NCBI GenBank assembly: GCA_029259695.1
Contig: JAJDEQ010000132.1
Coordinates: 17,397 to 81,396, forward strand
DNA from: Planctomycetota bacterium
GTDB taxonomy: Bacteria > Planctomycetota > B15-G4
DNA: 64,000 nt
Reading direction: 5' to 3'
Shown here: piece after piece, positions 42,755-51,716 of the stretch
Layout: each line of letters opens with the position of its first letter
Position numbering within the stretch: position 1 is the first letter of the stretch
Program-made: the position numbers and the translations under genes
Notes under the pieces: model-generated
Database searches by the model: none
What the model was told of the DNA's origin: nothing
What the model saw: only the letters and a program-made list of their open reading frames with translations

Positions 42755-45700
42755 ATGCGGCATGCGCTGCCCCATGCTCTCACTGCGTCCAAGGCGCAGC
42801 TGATGCCGGTCGTCACACTCACCGTGATGCTGCTCGTGTTGTTCAGCGGTGTTCACGCGCAGGAGCCGGGCGAGTTCCCCCACCTCGTGTTTCGCGATGA
42901 CGCGGGGATCGCCGTCCCGGGCCCCGGGGAACCGTTCGACAACTCCGGTGTGCTCGCCACCGTCGGCGGCGCAACGATCGACGTCGAGTTGAGCTACCAG
43001 GCGCTCGCACAGCCGAACGAGCTGGTCTTCTGGGGAGTGCTGTACTCGTTGCAGCCCGCCGGCACGGCGCTGGATCTGATCCCCCCACCACCCTTCGTCG
43101 GGCCGGGACTCCTCCTGCACGCCCCCGGCCCCCCGACGCTCGATGCCACCGGCCTGGCCGCGGGCCAGTTCGACCTGCCGCCCGGCATCCTCGTGGCGGA
43201 CGTCCATGTCCAGGCACTCGTGCTCGACACCAGTGCGGCACCGGCGATCAAGCTGTCCAACGGCATTCGACTCGCCTTCGAGGTGCCCCAGCTCAACGTT
43301 TCGTACGCCTTCGCGCTCAACCACGAGGATCCACAAGGGGAATTCGGCCAGCTCTCGACGATCGACATCGAACCGGCCCTGGGCGCACAACTCGTCCCCT
43401 ACGGCCCCCTGCCCGCCCCCCGGCCGTCCCTCGGTGCTGCCGACGTGGACCTGGGCAGGCTGCGGTTCCTGCCCATCGTGCCCAACGTCGGCAGCGACAC
43501 CTACGAGCCCTTCGCGCGACCCGTCACGCACGTCACCAGCCCCGTCACCAGCAGCGACAGCACGATCTTCGTGGCCGACACGAGCGGCTTCCCCCAGCGG
43601 GGCGAGTTGCTGCTGCCCCTGAACCCGCTCGCCGGCACCAACGACGCGCGCAACCTCTTCAACGAGAAGAGCGGCGGCGAAGAGCGTCCGCCCGCTGTCG
43701 AACGGGTGCACTACGACGGGCTCACCGCCACCAGCTTCCTCAACTGCGAGCGACGACGGGTGGGCTCCCTGGGCGCGGTCTTCGGGAACTCACCGCACGA
43801 GGTCGGCGACCAGGTCGTCGGCTCGTTCACCATGCTGACCAGCGCCGGGGCGGCGACGCGCCGTCGCGTCTGCCTCGACGCGAGCAACCGCGACCTGCCC
43901 CACGTGGTCATCCCCCCCACGACGTTCGTGCCCCCCGGGGGCTCCACGCCGATCACCCGCGACGTGGACCTGTACCGCTACGAAGTCACTCCGGGCAACG
44001 AGCCGGAGGGGACCCCGGGCGAGTCCCTCGAACCCGAGACCCAGGGTTTCCTCCTGCTCGACAGGCGACGCAACGCGTGGCAGGTGATCCCGGGCACGGC
44101 GCGCACTCCCGAGCAGGGTCGTTGGGGTCCGGTCATCGCCGTCGCCCCGGACGGGCGCAGCTTCGTCGCGGCGCTGCGCGCCCCCACGGGCCTGTTCGGC
44201 TGGGACAACCTGGCCGACGAGCTCTGGGCCGTTCGACTCGACGACGAGATCTGGCCGGCCAGCGGCGCATCGACCTGGCGCATCGACTACGCCCTGGAGC
44301 CGGACCCCACGGCGAGCGACAACGACGTGCGGGGTCGTCGCCTGCGCATGCAGGCGACGTTCATCGCGGGGCCGGGGCCGGACGACTACGTGGTCTATGG
44401 CGCCCTGGATCACAAGTGGGAGATGAGCCTGTTCGGCACAGGTCGCGCCGAACTCACGAACGGGAGTGAGCACTGGGTCTCCCACGAAGCGGCCTATCTG
44501 CGCGAGGCGACCCGGCACCGCGACATGTTCGCCTGTCCGCTCACACCCCCCGGTTCGGCCAAGGACACGCCGTCCTTCCCGCGCCCGATGCTCAGCAACC
44601 TGCCGTCCACCGGCTTCCTGCACCCGGTGGTGCGTTTCGATCCCGGCTTCAGGCGTTCACCGGATGGCGCGCGCGTATTGCTCGTCGGCGGGTTCACCGA
44701 CCGCGAAGACGACGCGCTGCTGGTGCGCAACATCGCGGTGACCCAGGCGGGCGTCCCCACCCACCTGCTGCTCAACATCAGCCTGCACCGGTCCTTCGCG
44801 AGCAGCGCGGGTGCCTTCGGGCCGGTGAACATGCGTCCCTTCGGCGCCGCGCACAACGGAGTCGGCGGCAAGGCGGCGTTCTCGCCGGGCGGTGGCTGGG
44901 TCGCGTGGTTGGCCGAAGCGGGACCGCACGCCGACTGGATCCAGATCGCCTCAACCGACGGCGCGACGGCCGGCCGGGTCAGCAACGTGGGACAGGCCGC
45001 CAACGGTGCGTTCCGCGAGCCGGGCGATCTCCAGCACGACCGCGTCGTGAGTCAGCTCCATTTCGTCGACGAGGAGCGCCTGCTCTTCTTCATGGGCCGC
45101 CATCCCTACGACGACCCGCTGGCCACCATCGAGCCTGGCACGACGGCAGCCATGGACCTGTTCCTCTACGACCGCACCACCGACGAACTGCAGAACCTCA
45201 CCCTCACCGGCAGCGACGCCTTCGGGCTCGGCACGATTCGTCCCGGCCCGACGTTCTTCTCGCCCGATCGTCGGTTCTTCTATTTCGTTCGCTGCGGCCC
45301 CCTGGGCCCGGACGCCGGCGACCTGGCAGGCACCGACGTCTGCAACCTCGTTGGCCTGAACCTCGAGCAGATGACCCTGTTCGACGTGAGTGGACAGGAG
45401 TTCGGCAACGGCTCGTTGATCCCGCACCTCAGCCTGCCCCCCGCCGAGGACGGCGTGCCCTTCGCCAACCCGGTCACGCTCCAGCTCACCGAGGGAGCCG
45501 GCGACCTGGCGCCGATGCTGTACTTCGCGGCCCATCGGCTCGGTGCACAGGGCGCCGACGACGTGTTCGCCGTGAACCTCGACGCCCCCTTCGTGAGTCT
45601 CCCGCTGGCTCAGGCTCAGCACCCCGGCGCGCACGTCTCGAACATCACGCCGAGCCCGATCAGCTCCATGGTGGCCTTCGCGCGCACGGACGGAGGACTG

Positions 45701-46060
45701 CCCCACGACCCACGGCAGCACCCGTTCGTGGTCGATCTCGCGGGTTTCCTGTTCGAGCGCGACGTCATGCCCCAGTTCCTCGCAGCCGGCACCTTCCTCG
45801 GGCGCGTCATGGACGGCAGCTTCCACTTCGTGCCTGCTTCCGGGAACGCGCCCCCGGGACTTGTCCTGGGTTTCGGATTGAGTGCCGTCCCGCCGTACGG
45901 CATCGCCCAGACCTGCGCACCAACGCTGTACCCGTTGTCCACGCTGACGAACCTGCTGGCCGAGCCGATCCCGATCACGATCCCGCTCGTGGACACGATC
46001 GAGCTGTCCGCTGCCTTCCGCTTCTACGTCCCGTCGGCCGGCCTGTCCCAGAGCCTCTAG
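42755..46060 (+). CDS. large secreted protein, possibly beta-propeller-like
   Basis: A protein of 1101 residues. The start is taken as the ATG at 42755, giving a signal peptide (VVTLTVMLLVLFSGVHAQ); a GTG at 42722 is also possible. The central part has blocks such as VIAVAPDGRSFVAAL, FRRSPDGARVLLVGG, KAAFSPGGGWVAWL and TFFSPDRRFFYFV, which resemble WD40-like or TolB-like propeller blades (SPDG/SPGG). Many sites read like display of formatted values, so it may bind a long surface ligand. No family is assigned. The stop codon lies inside the CTAG target duplication of a small mobile-element-like insert. Confidence 0.85.
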   Translation: MRHALPHALTASKAQLMPVVTLTVMLLVLFSGVHAQEPGEFPHLVFRDDAGIAVPGPGEPFDNSGVLATVGGATIDVELSYQALAQPNELVFWGVLYSLQPAGTALDLIPPPPFVGPGLLLHAPGPPTLDATGLAAGQFDLPPGILVADVHVQALVLDTSAAPAIKLSNGIRLAFEVPQLNVSYAFALNHEDPQGEFGQLSTIDIEPALGAQLVPYGPLPAPRPSLGAADVDLGRLRFLPIVPNVGSDTYEPFARPVTHVTSPVTSSDSTIFVADTSGFPQRGELLLPLNPLAGTNDARNLFNEKSGGEERPPAVERVHYDGLTATSFLNCERRRVGSLGAVFGNSPHEVGDQVVGSFTMLTSAGAATRRRVCLDASNRDLPHVVIPPTTFVPPGGSTPITRDVDLYRYEVTPGNEPEGTPGESLEPETQGFLLLDRRRNAWQVIPGTARTPEQGRWGPVIAVAPDGRSFVAALRAPTGLFGWDNLADELWAVRLDDEIWPASGASTWRIDYALEPDPTASDNDVRGRRLRMQATFIAGPGPDDYVVYGALDHKWEMSLFGTGRAELTNGSEHWVSHEAAYLREATRHRDMFACPLTPPGSAKDTPSFPRPMLSNLPSTGFLHPVVRFDPGFRRSPDGARVLLVGGFTDREDDALLVRNIAVTQAGVPTHLLLNISLHRSFASSAGAFGPVNMRPFGAAHNGVGGKAAFSPGGGWVAWLAEAGPHADWIQIASTDGATAGRVSNVGQAANGAFREPGDLQHDRVVSQLHFVDEERLLFFMGRHPYDDPLATIEPGTTAAMDLFLYDRTTDELQNLTLTGSDAFGLGTIRPGPTFFSPDRRFFYFVRCGPLGPDAGDLAGTDVCNLVGLNLEQMTLFDVSGQEFGNGSLIPHLSLPPAEDGVPFANPVTLQLTEGAGDLAPMLYFAAHRLGAQGADDVFAVNLDAPFVSLPLAQAQHPGAHVSNITPSPISSMVAFARTDGGLPHDPRQHPFVVDLAGFLFERDVMPQFLAAGTFLGRVMDGSFHFVPASGNAPPGLVLGFGLSAVPPYGIAQTCAPTLYPLSTLTNLLAEPIPITIPLVDTIELSAAFRFYVPSAGLSQSL

Positions 46061-46237
46061 CCCGGACTTCTCACCAGCTTCGTCGCGAGGGTGCGACTGG
46101 TGCTGGAGGGCAAGGAGCATCGTCGCTTTCGGCGCGGAGGCGGGGCGACGCCCCGTCGAGCACCGAACGCGTCGATCGACGCAGCCCTGCGGCGCCTGGC
46201 GTGTCCGCAGCAGGAGCTGGTGAGAAGTCCGGGCTAG
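46057..46237. mobile_element. 173-bp MITE-like element with 19-bp inverted ends and CTAG target duplication
   Basis: The ends CCCGGACTTCTCACCAGCT (46061-46079) and its exact reverse complement (46215-46233) flank about 135 bp without a reading frame. Both sides are bordered by CTAG (46057-46060 and 46234-46237), which can be the 4-bp target duplication; CTAG is its own complement, so it may equally be counted as part of a 23-bp perfect inverted repeat. The left CTAG contains the TAG stop of the upstream gene. The structure could also act as a terminator. No transposase is in the window. Confidence 0.7.
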
Positions 46238-46337
46238 CAGCCTGCGCCGCACCCGGGCGTGATGTGCTCCTGGACCCTCGGTGCCACCATGGGCAGGATA
46301 CGGACTCTGCCACCACCCCGAGAACCGGAGCACCTGC

Positions 46338-49300
46338 ATGTCCGCCGTGACCCACCCCCATGCGTTCGATTCCCAAGCCGGACGAGCGAGTGGCGGGCTC
46401 GCCAGGCGCCGGATCGCGGAGGTCGCGCTGCTGCTGATGCTGTTTGCGGGCTGGGCCGGCCCCGCGCTGGTCGCCCAGGACCCGAACGGCGCTGGAGCAG
46501 AGGCTGCACCGGGCAGTCAGGCACTCCAGGATGCGGATGTCAGCGCCGAGCTGATCGACCGGCGAATCGATGAGATCGAAGGCGACGAGTCCCTCGACGC
46601 CGATCTGAAGGCGCGGCTGCTCGACGAGTACCGCGCAGCCGCAGCGGAGCTGAACCGGGTCACCGCGGCCGGCACGCGCGCCGCCGAGGCCCGCACCCGG
46701 ACCGCGGAGGCACCCGGTGCGCAGGCAGCCCTCGACGCCGCGCTTCAACAGCCCCCACCGGACGGTCCACCGGACGTCCCCGCCGGAGCGTCCCTCGAGG
46801 AACTCGAAGCGCTCCAGGATGCGGCCGAAGAGGCCGAGCGGGCGGCCGGCGCCCTGGTGGGCGAACTCACCGAGAGGCCGGCGACCCGCACGGCTCGACG
46901 CTCGACCCTGGCCGAGGAGAAGGCTGCCGCCACCAAACGACTCGAGGCGATCACCGCGGAACGCGAGGCGGCGCCCGCCCCCGAAGAGTCAGCCACGTGG
47001 ATCGAAGCACGAGCCACGCGACTCGCTGCCGAAGAGCGCGCACTGCGAGCGATGCTGGACGCCGGCCAGGCCGAGGTCGAGGCGCTCGACGCCACCAATC
47101 ATCTCGTGGCGCTGCAGCTGGATGCCGCCGAGCGGGAGCTCGCGCTGGCACAGGGCCGCCTCACCTTCTGGGGCGAGCTCGTCAGCAACCGCCGCACGGC
47201 CGCCGCCCAGGAGGCCGACCGTCTCAAGCAGCGAGAGCTCGACGCCATTCGTGCCCGGCACCCGGCCCTCGAGGCGGTGGCGGCCGAGAACGCCGCCCTG
47301 TCGGCCATGCGGTTGGGGCCCGAGGGCCTGACGGAGGCCACCAACCAATCCGTTGCCTACGCCCAGAAGACGCGCCAGCTCCTGGCCGACGTACGCAACC
47401 GGGCCGGGATCGTGCTGCGTCGCACGCAGCGCTCCGGGCTGACCGAGACGATGGGCCAGCTGCTGCGCAAGCACGGGGAGAAGCTGCCCTCGATCTCCAC
47501 GCTCAAGCGCGAGCAACGACGACAACTCAGGGCGCTCGCCACCTCCCAGAGCCGCCTGGTCGAGTTGGAGACGCGGCGCGAGGAACTCGGCGCCCCCGAT
47601 GTGCAACTCGCCGAGATCATGGCCGGCGCCGAGGCAAACGGTCCGATCGACAACAGCGAAGCCCTGCAGCAGGTCGCGCAACAGCTGCTCACGCAACGCA
47701 GGGACGAAGTCCAGCAGCTCAAGGACGACTACGAGGCCTTCGAGCAGTCCTTGTGGGACATCCAGCCTGCCGAGACCGAGTTGCTGGCACTGACCGGGGC
47801 GACGCGGACGTTCATCGAGTCACGCGTGCTCTGGGTCCCCAGCATCCGGGCCGAGGATGGCATTCCATCCATCGAGGACACGCTGGAGGCTGGCCAGTGG
47901 CTCTTCAAGCCCTCGGCCTGGGCCGAGGCAGCGGCGAACGTCGCGCAGGTGGCCAAGCGCCGCCCGGCCGTGATCACCAGCGTGATGCTACCGCTGTTGC
48001 TGCTGCTCCTGATCCAGCCCTGGTGTCGCCGTGCCCTGGCGCACGGGCGGGGCCTCGTCCGAGACCGTCAGACCGACGCCTACGCCCACACGGTCCGGGG
48101 CATGGTCATGATCGTGATCACGGCCGCCCCCCTCTCGGCCACGCTCTGGACCATCGGGTGGGCGCTCACTCTGCCCCTGGCCCAGAACGAGACGGCGCTC
48201 GCCGTCGGCTTCGGGTTGCAGGCGACCGCAGCCTATCTGTACCCGTTGCGGCTCCTCGGCCGGCTGGTGGCCAAGGACGGTTTCGGCGAGGTCCACTTCC
48301 GCTGGGCAGCGCAGGCCACCGAGCTGACGCGACGCCAGCTGCGCTGGTTCATGCCGTTGAGCACGCCGATGGTCTTCTTCGTGGAGACCCTCGGGCGCCA
48401 CCCGCACGAGGAGTACATGATCACGCTCGGGCGCTGCGCCTTCATCGTGGGCAGCGTGGCGCTGGGTCTGTTCATGAAGCGCCTGCTGAACCTCGACGGA
48501 GCGCTGACCAAGTCCTACCTCAGCGCCCACCGTCGGGGCATGCTGATCGACCGGCTGCGCGTGGCCTGGTACGCGTTCTGCTTCCTGTTCCCGTTCGCCA
48601 TGGCGCTGCTCGCCGCCCTGCGCTTCCTGTTCACAGCGCACGAGTTGCAACTGCTCTTCCTGGAGACCCTGGTGCTGGTGTTGGCACTGGTGCTCACCAA
48701 CGCCATGACGACACGCTGGCAGTTCCTCGTACGGCGGAAGCTGCTCGTCGAACAAGGACGCAAGCGGCGCGAGCAAGCCCGGGCTGCCGCCGAGCAGGCC
48801 GCCGCCCTGGCCGGGGCTGCGGGAGCGAGCGCCGAAGAAGTCGCGGCCATGCTCGACCCCGGCGACGACCCCGCCGTGACCATGGACGAGGAGCCCGACG
48901 TCCTGCAGATGAACGCCCAGGCGCGCACGCTCTTGCGCACCACCATCGGTGTCCTGTTCGTCATCGGCATGTACTCGACGTGGTCGGAGACGCTCCCCGC
49001 ACTGCAGATGCTCGAGCGCATCCGGCTCTACCCGGACCCGGGCATCATCGCCAGCGAGCAGCTTCGCGACGCCACGATGCAGGAGCTGAACGCCCTCCTG
49101 GAAGCCCACTCCGCCGCTCCCCCGCCGCCGGCCACCGACGTCGCGGTGGCGGCTACCCCCGACGCCAAGCCCGGAGCCTCCCTGCCCCTGGGCGCGCTGA
49201 CTCCCTCGACGGACAGCCAGGAGAGAACCGAGGCCCAGCCCCTCGAGGTCTCCCTGGCCGACCTTGGTCTCGCGCTCGTGATCCTCGTCGGCTCGATCGT

Positions 49301-50060
49301 CGCCGCGCGCAACCTGCCGGCGCTGCTGGAGATGATCCTGCTGCAACGGCTGCCACTCGACAGCGGCGCCCGCTACGCGATCAAGACCGTCACCAGCTAC
49401 ACCATCACGATCCTGGGCATCACGATGGCGTTCGGCGCCCTGGGCATCGGCTGGAGCAACGTGCAGTGGTTGGCGGCCGCGCTCACCTTCGGCCTCGGCT
49501 TCGGACTCCAGGAGATCTTCGCCAACTTCGTCTCGGGCCTGATCATCCTGGTGGAGCGGCCGGTCCGACTCGGAGACCTCGTCACGGTGGGCACCGTCGA
49601 GGGCCGCGTGACCCGCATCCGCATCCGTGCCACCACGATCACGGACTGGGACCGGCGGGAGCTGCTGGTCCCCAACCGCGAGTTCATCACCGGCCAGGTG
49701 ACCAACTGGACGCTCACCGACCCGATCACGCGCGTGGTCATCCCGGTCGGCGTGGCCTACGGCAGCAACACCATCAAGGCCCGGGAAACGCTGCTCCGCA
49801 TCGCCCAGGAGAGTGAGTTCGTGATGGACGATCCGGCGCCGAGCGCGATCTTCAACGGCTTCGGCGACAGCACCTTGAACCTCTCCCTGCGCGTCTTCCT
49901 GCCGACGCGCGACGTGTGGGCGGCGCTCATGAACCAGCTTCACACGCGCATCGACGAGGAGTTCGCCAAGGACGGCATCGAGATCGCCTTCCCGCAACTC
50001 GACGTGCACGTGCGCGACACGCCGACCAGCGCAGCGACGGAGTCGGCCACCACGACTTGA
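46338..50060 (+). CDS. large mechanosensitive channel (MscK/MscM-like)
   Basis: A protein of 1240 residues. The ATG at 46338 has CGGAG 8 bases upstream. A signal or first helix (VALLLMLFAGWAGPALVAQ) is followed by about 480 periplasmic residues, rich in Ala/Glu and coiled-coil-like (EELEALQDAAEEAERAAG, ERALRAMLDAGQAEVEALD). A multi-helix membrane region starts near residue 545 (VITSVMLPLLLLLLIQ) with a cytosolic coiled coil (RKRREQARAAAEQAAALAGA). The C-terminal MscS domain has FGLGFGLQEIFANFVSGLII, VERPVRLGDLVTVG and LLVPNREFITGQVTNW. It should open on membrane tension. The layout is that of MscK/YjeP proteins with a large periplasmic part. Confidence 0.93.
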   Translation: MSAVTHPHAFDSQAGRASGGLARRRIAEVALLLMLFAGWAGPALVAQDPNGAGAEAAPGSQALQDADVSAELIDRRIDEIEGDESLDADLKARLLDEYRAAAAELNRVTAAGTRAAEARTRTAEAPGAQAALDAALQQPPPDGPPDVPAGASLEELEALQDAAEEAERAAGALVGELTERPATRTARRSTLAEEKAAATKRLEAITAEREAAPAPEESATWIEARATRLAAEERALRAMLDAGQAEVEALDATNHLVALQLDAAERELALAQGRLTFWGELVSNRRTAAAQEADRLKQRELDAIRARHPALEAVAAENAALSAMRLGPEGLTEATNQSVAYAQKTRQLLADVRNRAGIVLRRTQRSGLTETMGQLLRKHGEKLPSISTLKREQRRQLRALATSQSRLVELETRREELGAPDVQLAEIMAGAEANGPIDNSEALQQVAQQLLTQRRDEVQQLKDDYEAFEQSLWDIQPAETELLALTGATRTFIESRVLWVPSIRAEDGIPSIEDTLEAGQWLFKPSAWAEAAANVAQVAKRRPAVITSVMLPLLLLLLIQPWCRRALAHGRGLVRDRQTDAYAHTVRGMVMIVITAAPLSATLWTIGWALTLPLAQNETALAVGFGLQATAAYLYPLRLLGRLVAKDGFGEVHFRWAAQATELTRRQLRWFMPLSTPMVFFVETLGRHPHEEYMITLGRCAFIVGSVALGLFMKRLLNLDGALTKSYLSAHRRGMLIDRLRVAWYAFCFLFPFAMALLAALRFLFTAHELQLLFLETLVLVLALVLTNAMTTRWQFLVRRKLLVEQGRKRREQARAAAEQAAALAGAAGASAEEVAAMLDPGDDPAVTMDEEPDVLQMNAQARTLLRTTIGVLFVIGMYSTWSETLPALQMLERIRLYPDPGIIASEQLRDATMQELNALLEAHSAAPPPPATDVAVAATPDAKPGASLPLGALTPSTDSQERTEAQPLEVSLADLGLALVILVGSIVAARNLPALLEMILLQRLPLDSGARYAIKTVTSYTITILGITMAFGALGIGWSNVQWLAAALTFGLGFGLQEIFANFVSGLIILVERPVRLGDLVTVGTVEGRVTRIRIRATTITDWDRRELLVPNREFITGQVTNWTLTDPITRVVIPVGVAYGSNTIKARETLLRIAQESEFVMDDPAPSAIFNGFGDSTLNLSLRVFLPTRDVWAALMNQLHTRIDEEFAKDGIEIAFPQLDVHVRDTPTSAATESATTT

Positions 50061-50270
50061 GCCGCCGCCGCGTGTCTGCGCGTGCGGACCGAACGGTGCG
50101 CCGGCTGAGCGGCGGGTTCTCCGCCGCCGTCGCGCCCTCCGCGACTTTGGGCCCCAACTCGTCCCTCGCGGAACCCGAAGGGATTGGACAGCCCGGCATC
50201 ACTCGCTGCCGGCGCCGACGCCGGTCGCCCCCGGCCCGGTTCCTCCCGACACCCGCCGCGGACGACGCGC

Positions 50271-51641
50271 ATGCTCACCCTTCGCCGCCCCGCCCTGGTC
50301 CTCGCCGCCCTCGTCGCGTCGATCCCATGGGCCAGCGCAGGCACGCTCAGCGTGCCCGCCCAGTTCGAGTCGATCCAGGCCGCTGTCGCCGCCGCCCAGC
50401 CGGGCGATCTGGTCTTCGTCCAGCCGGGGCTGTACGCCGAGACGGTGGTGATCTCCACCGCCGACATCAGGCTCGTGGGCCGCGGCGCCGTGATCGACCC
50501 GGCGTACGCGGGCCCCGCCATCCAGGTCGAGGCGCACAACGTCCGCATCGGGGGCTTCACCCTGCGCAACGCCACGTACGGCATCCGCGCCTTCGGCGGG
50601 GGCCTGGTGGCCATCGAGAACGAGATCATCGCCTCGAGCGAGGACGGCATCCTCGTCTACGGCACCGATCCGGCCATCATGAAGAACTCGATCGTGGGCG
50701 CGGCGGGTGACGGCGTGCGCCTGGTGCACCCCTCGCTCGCGCCCTGCCCTTCCGACGTGTGCATCCCGGTCACCGGGCTTCCCCTGGGGGGCAGCTTCGA
50801 CCAGACCACCGTCGCTCGCAACACGATCAAGCAGTGCAGCGGCGACGGCATCGACGTCCGCGACTTCGCCGCGATCATCGAGAAGAACCGGGTCACCCAC
50901 TCGGGCGATCACGGGATCCGGGCCAACCTGGGGGGCTTCTTCGGGCCCCTGGGATCCGAGTGCGTGCTGCGCCGCAACTCGTGCTCGAACAACCAGGACT
51001 GCGGGATCTACGCCGAGGACTTCTTCGCCAGCCACACCGTGGTCGAGAGCAACGCGCTCAAGCTCAACGGTGAGCACGGTCTGTACGCCACCGGCTTCCT
51101 GATGAGCGTGCGCAACAACCGCAGCACCGACAACGCGGGCCAGGGCATCGTCTTCAGCGGGCAGAACTCGTCCATCGAGAGCAACATGGTCGTGCGCAAC
51201 GGCGATCGGGGCATCGAGGTCATGGGCTTCAGCGTCGAGGGCGACGGCTCCGACGGGCCGGACAACACGATCACCGGCAACACCAGCAACACGAACGGCC
51301 GCGACGGGATCTACGCAGCCGTGGGCACGTTCGCCATCACCAACAACACGTGCCGCAACAACACCGGCGACGGCATCGATCTCGACCGAGTGCCCCCGGA
51401 ATGGGGCGGCCCCAGCGGGAACTCGGGCGGGAGCGTGATCAGCAACAACGTCGTCAAGCGCAACAACCACGAGGGGATCGACAACAGCGGTGTGTCGACC
51501 CTCGTCGACTCCAACACATGCCTCCAGAACAAGGGCGCCGACATCGCCGGCACCGGGGATGGCCAGGGAACGGTTGCCAGCTTCACCAGCAACACGTTCG
51601 TCACCGGCGGCGCCGAAACGGTGCAAGCGCTGGACCTCTGA
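50271..51641 (+). CDS. secreted parallel beta-helix (NosD/pectate-lyase-like) protein
   Basis: A 456-residue protein from the ATG at 50271 with a signal peptide (RRPALVLAALVASIPWASA). The start of the mature part TLSVPAQFESIQAAVAAAQP is the usual opening of NosD/PbH1 beta-helix proteins. PbH1-type coils follow: NEIIASSEDGILVYG, NTIKQCSGDGIDVRD, NRVTHSGDHGIRANL, NALKLNGEHGLYATG and NTSNTNGRDGIYAA. It lacks the C-terminal domain of the beta-helix protein at 15456. It is probably a periplasmic or surface carbohydrate-binding or -cleaving protein; no catalytic residues can be named. Confidence 0.9.
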   Translation: MLTLRRPALVLAALVASIPWASAGTLSVPAQFESIQAAVAAAQPGDLVFVQPGLYAETVVISTADIRLVGRGAVIDPAYAGPAIQVEAHNVRIGGFTLRNATYGIRAFGGGLVAIENEIIASSEDGILVYGTDPAIMKNSIVGAAGDGVRLVHPSLAPCPSDVCIPVTGLPLGGSFDQTTVARNTIKQCSGDGIDVRDFAAIIEKNRVTHSGDHGIRANLGGFFGPLGSECVLRRNSCSNNQDCGIYAEDFFASHTVVESNALKLNGEHGLYATGFLMSVRNNRSTDNAGQGIVFSGQNSSIESNMVVRNGDRGIEVMGFSVEGDGSDGPDNTITGNTSNTNGRDGIYAAVGTFAITNNTCRNNTGDGIDLDRVPPEWGGPSGNSGGSVISNNVVKRNNHEGIDNSGVSTLVDSNTCLQNKGADIAGTGDGQGTVASFTSNTFVTGGAETVQALDL

Positions 51642-51666
51642 GCACCCCGGTCAACTGCGCGTGGAT

Positions 51667-51704
51667 CCGGGCCCGGTTCGTTCGACCGGGCCCGGTCCTT
51701 TTCT
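51667..51704. terminator. bidirectional rho-independent terminator
   Basis: An 11-bp perfect stem, CCGGGCCCGGT (51667-51677) with ACCGGGCCCGG (51685-51695), a 7-nt TCGTTCG loop and then TCCTTTTCTT. It lies between the convergent beta-helix gene and the next minus-strand gene. Confidence 0.85.
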
Positions 51705-51716
51705 TGCAGCCGCTCG

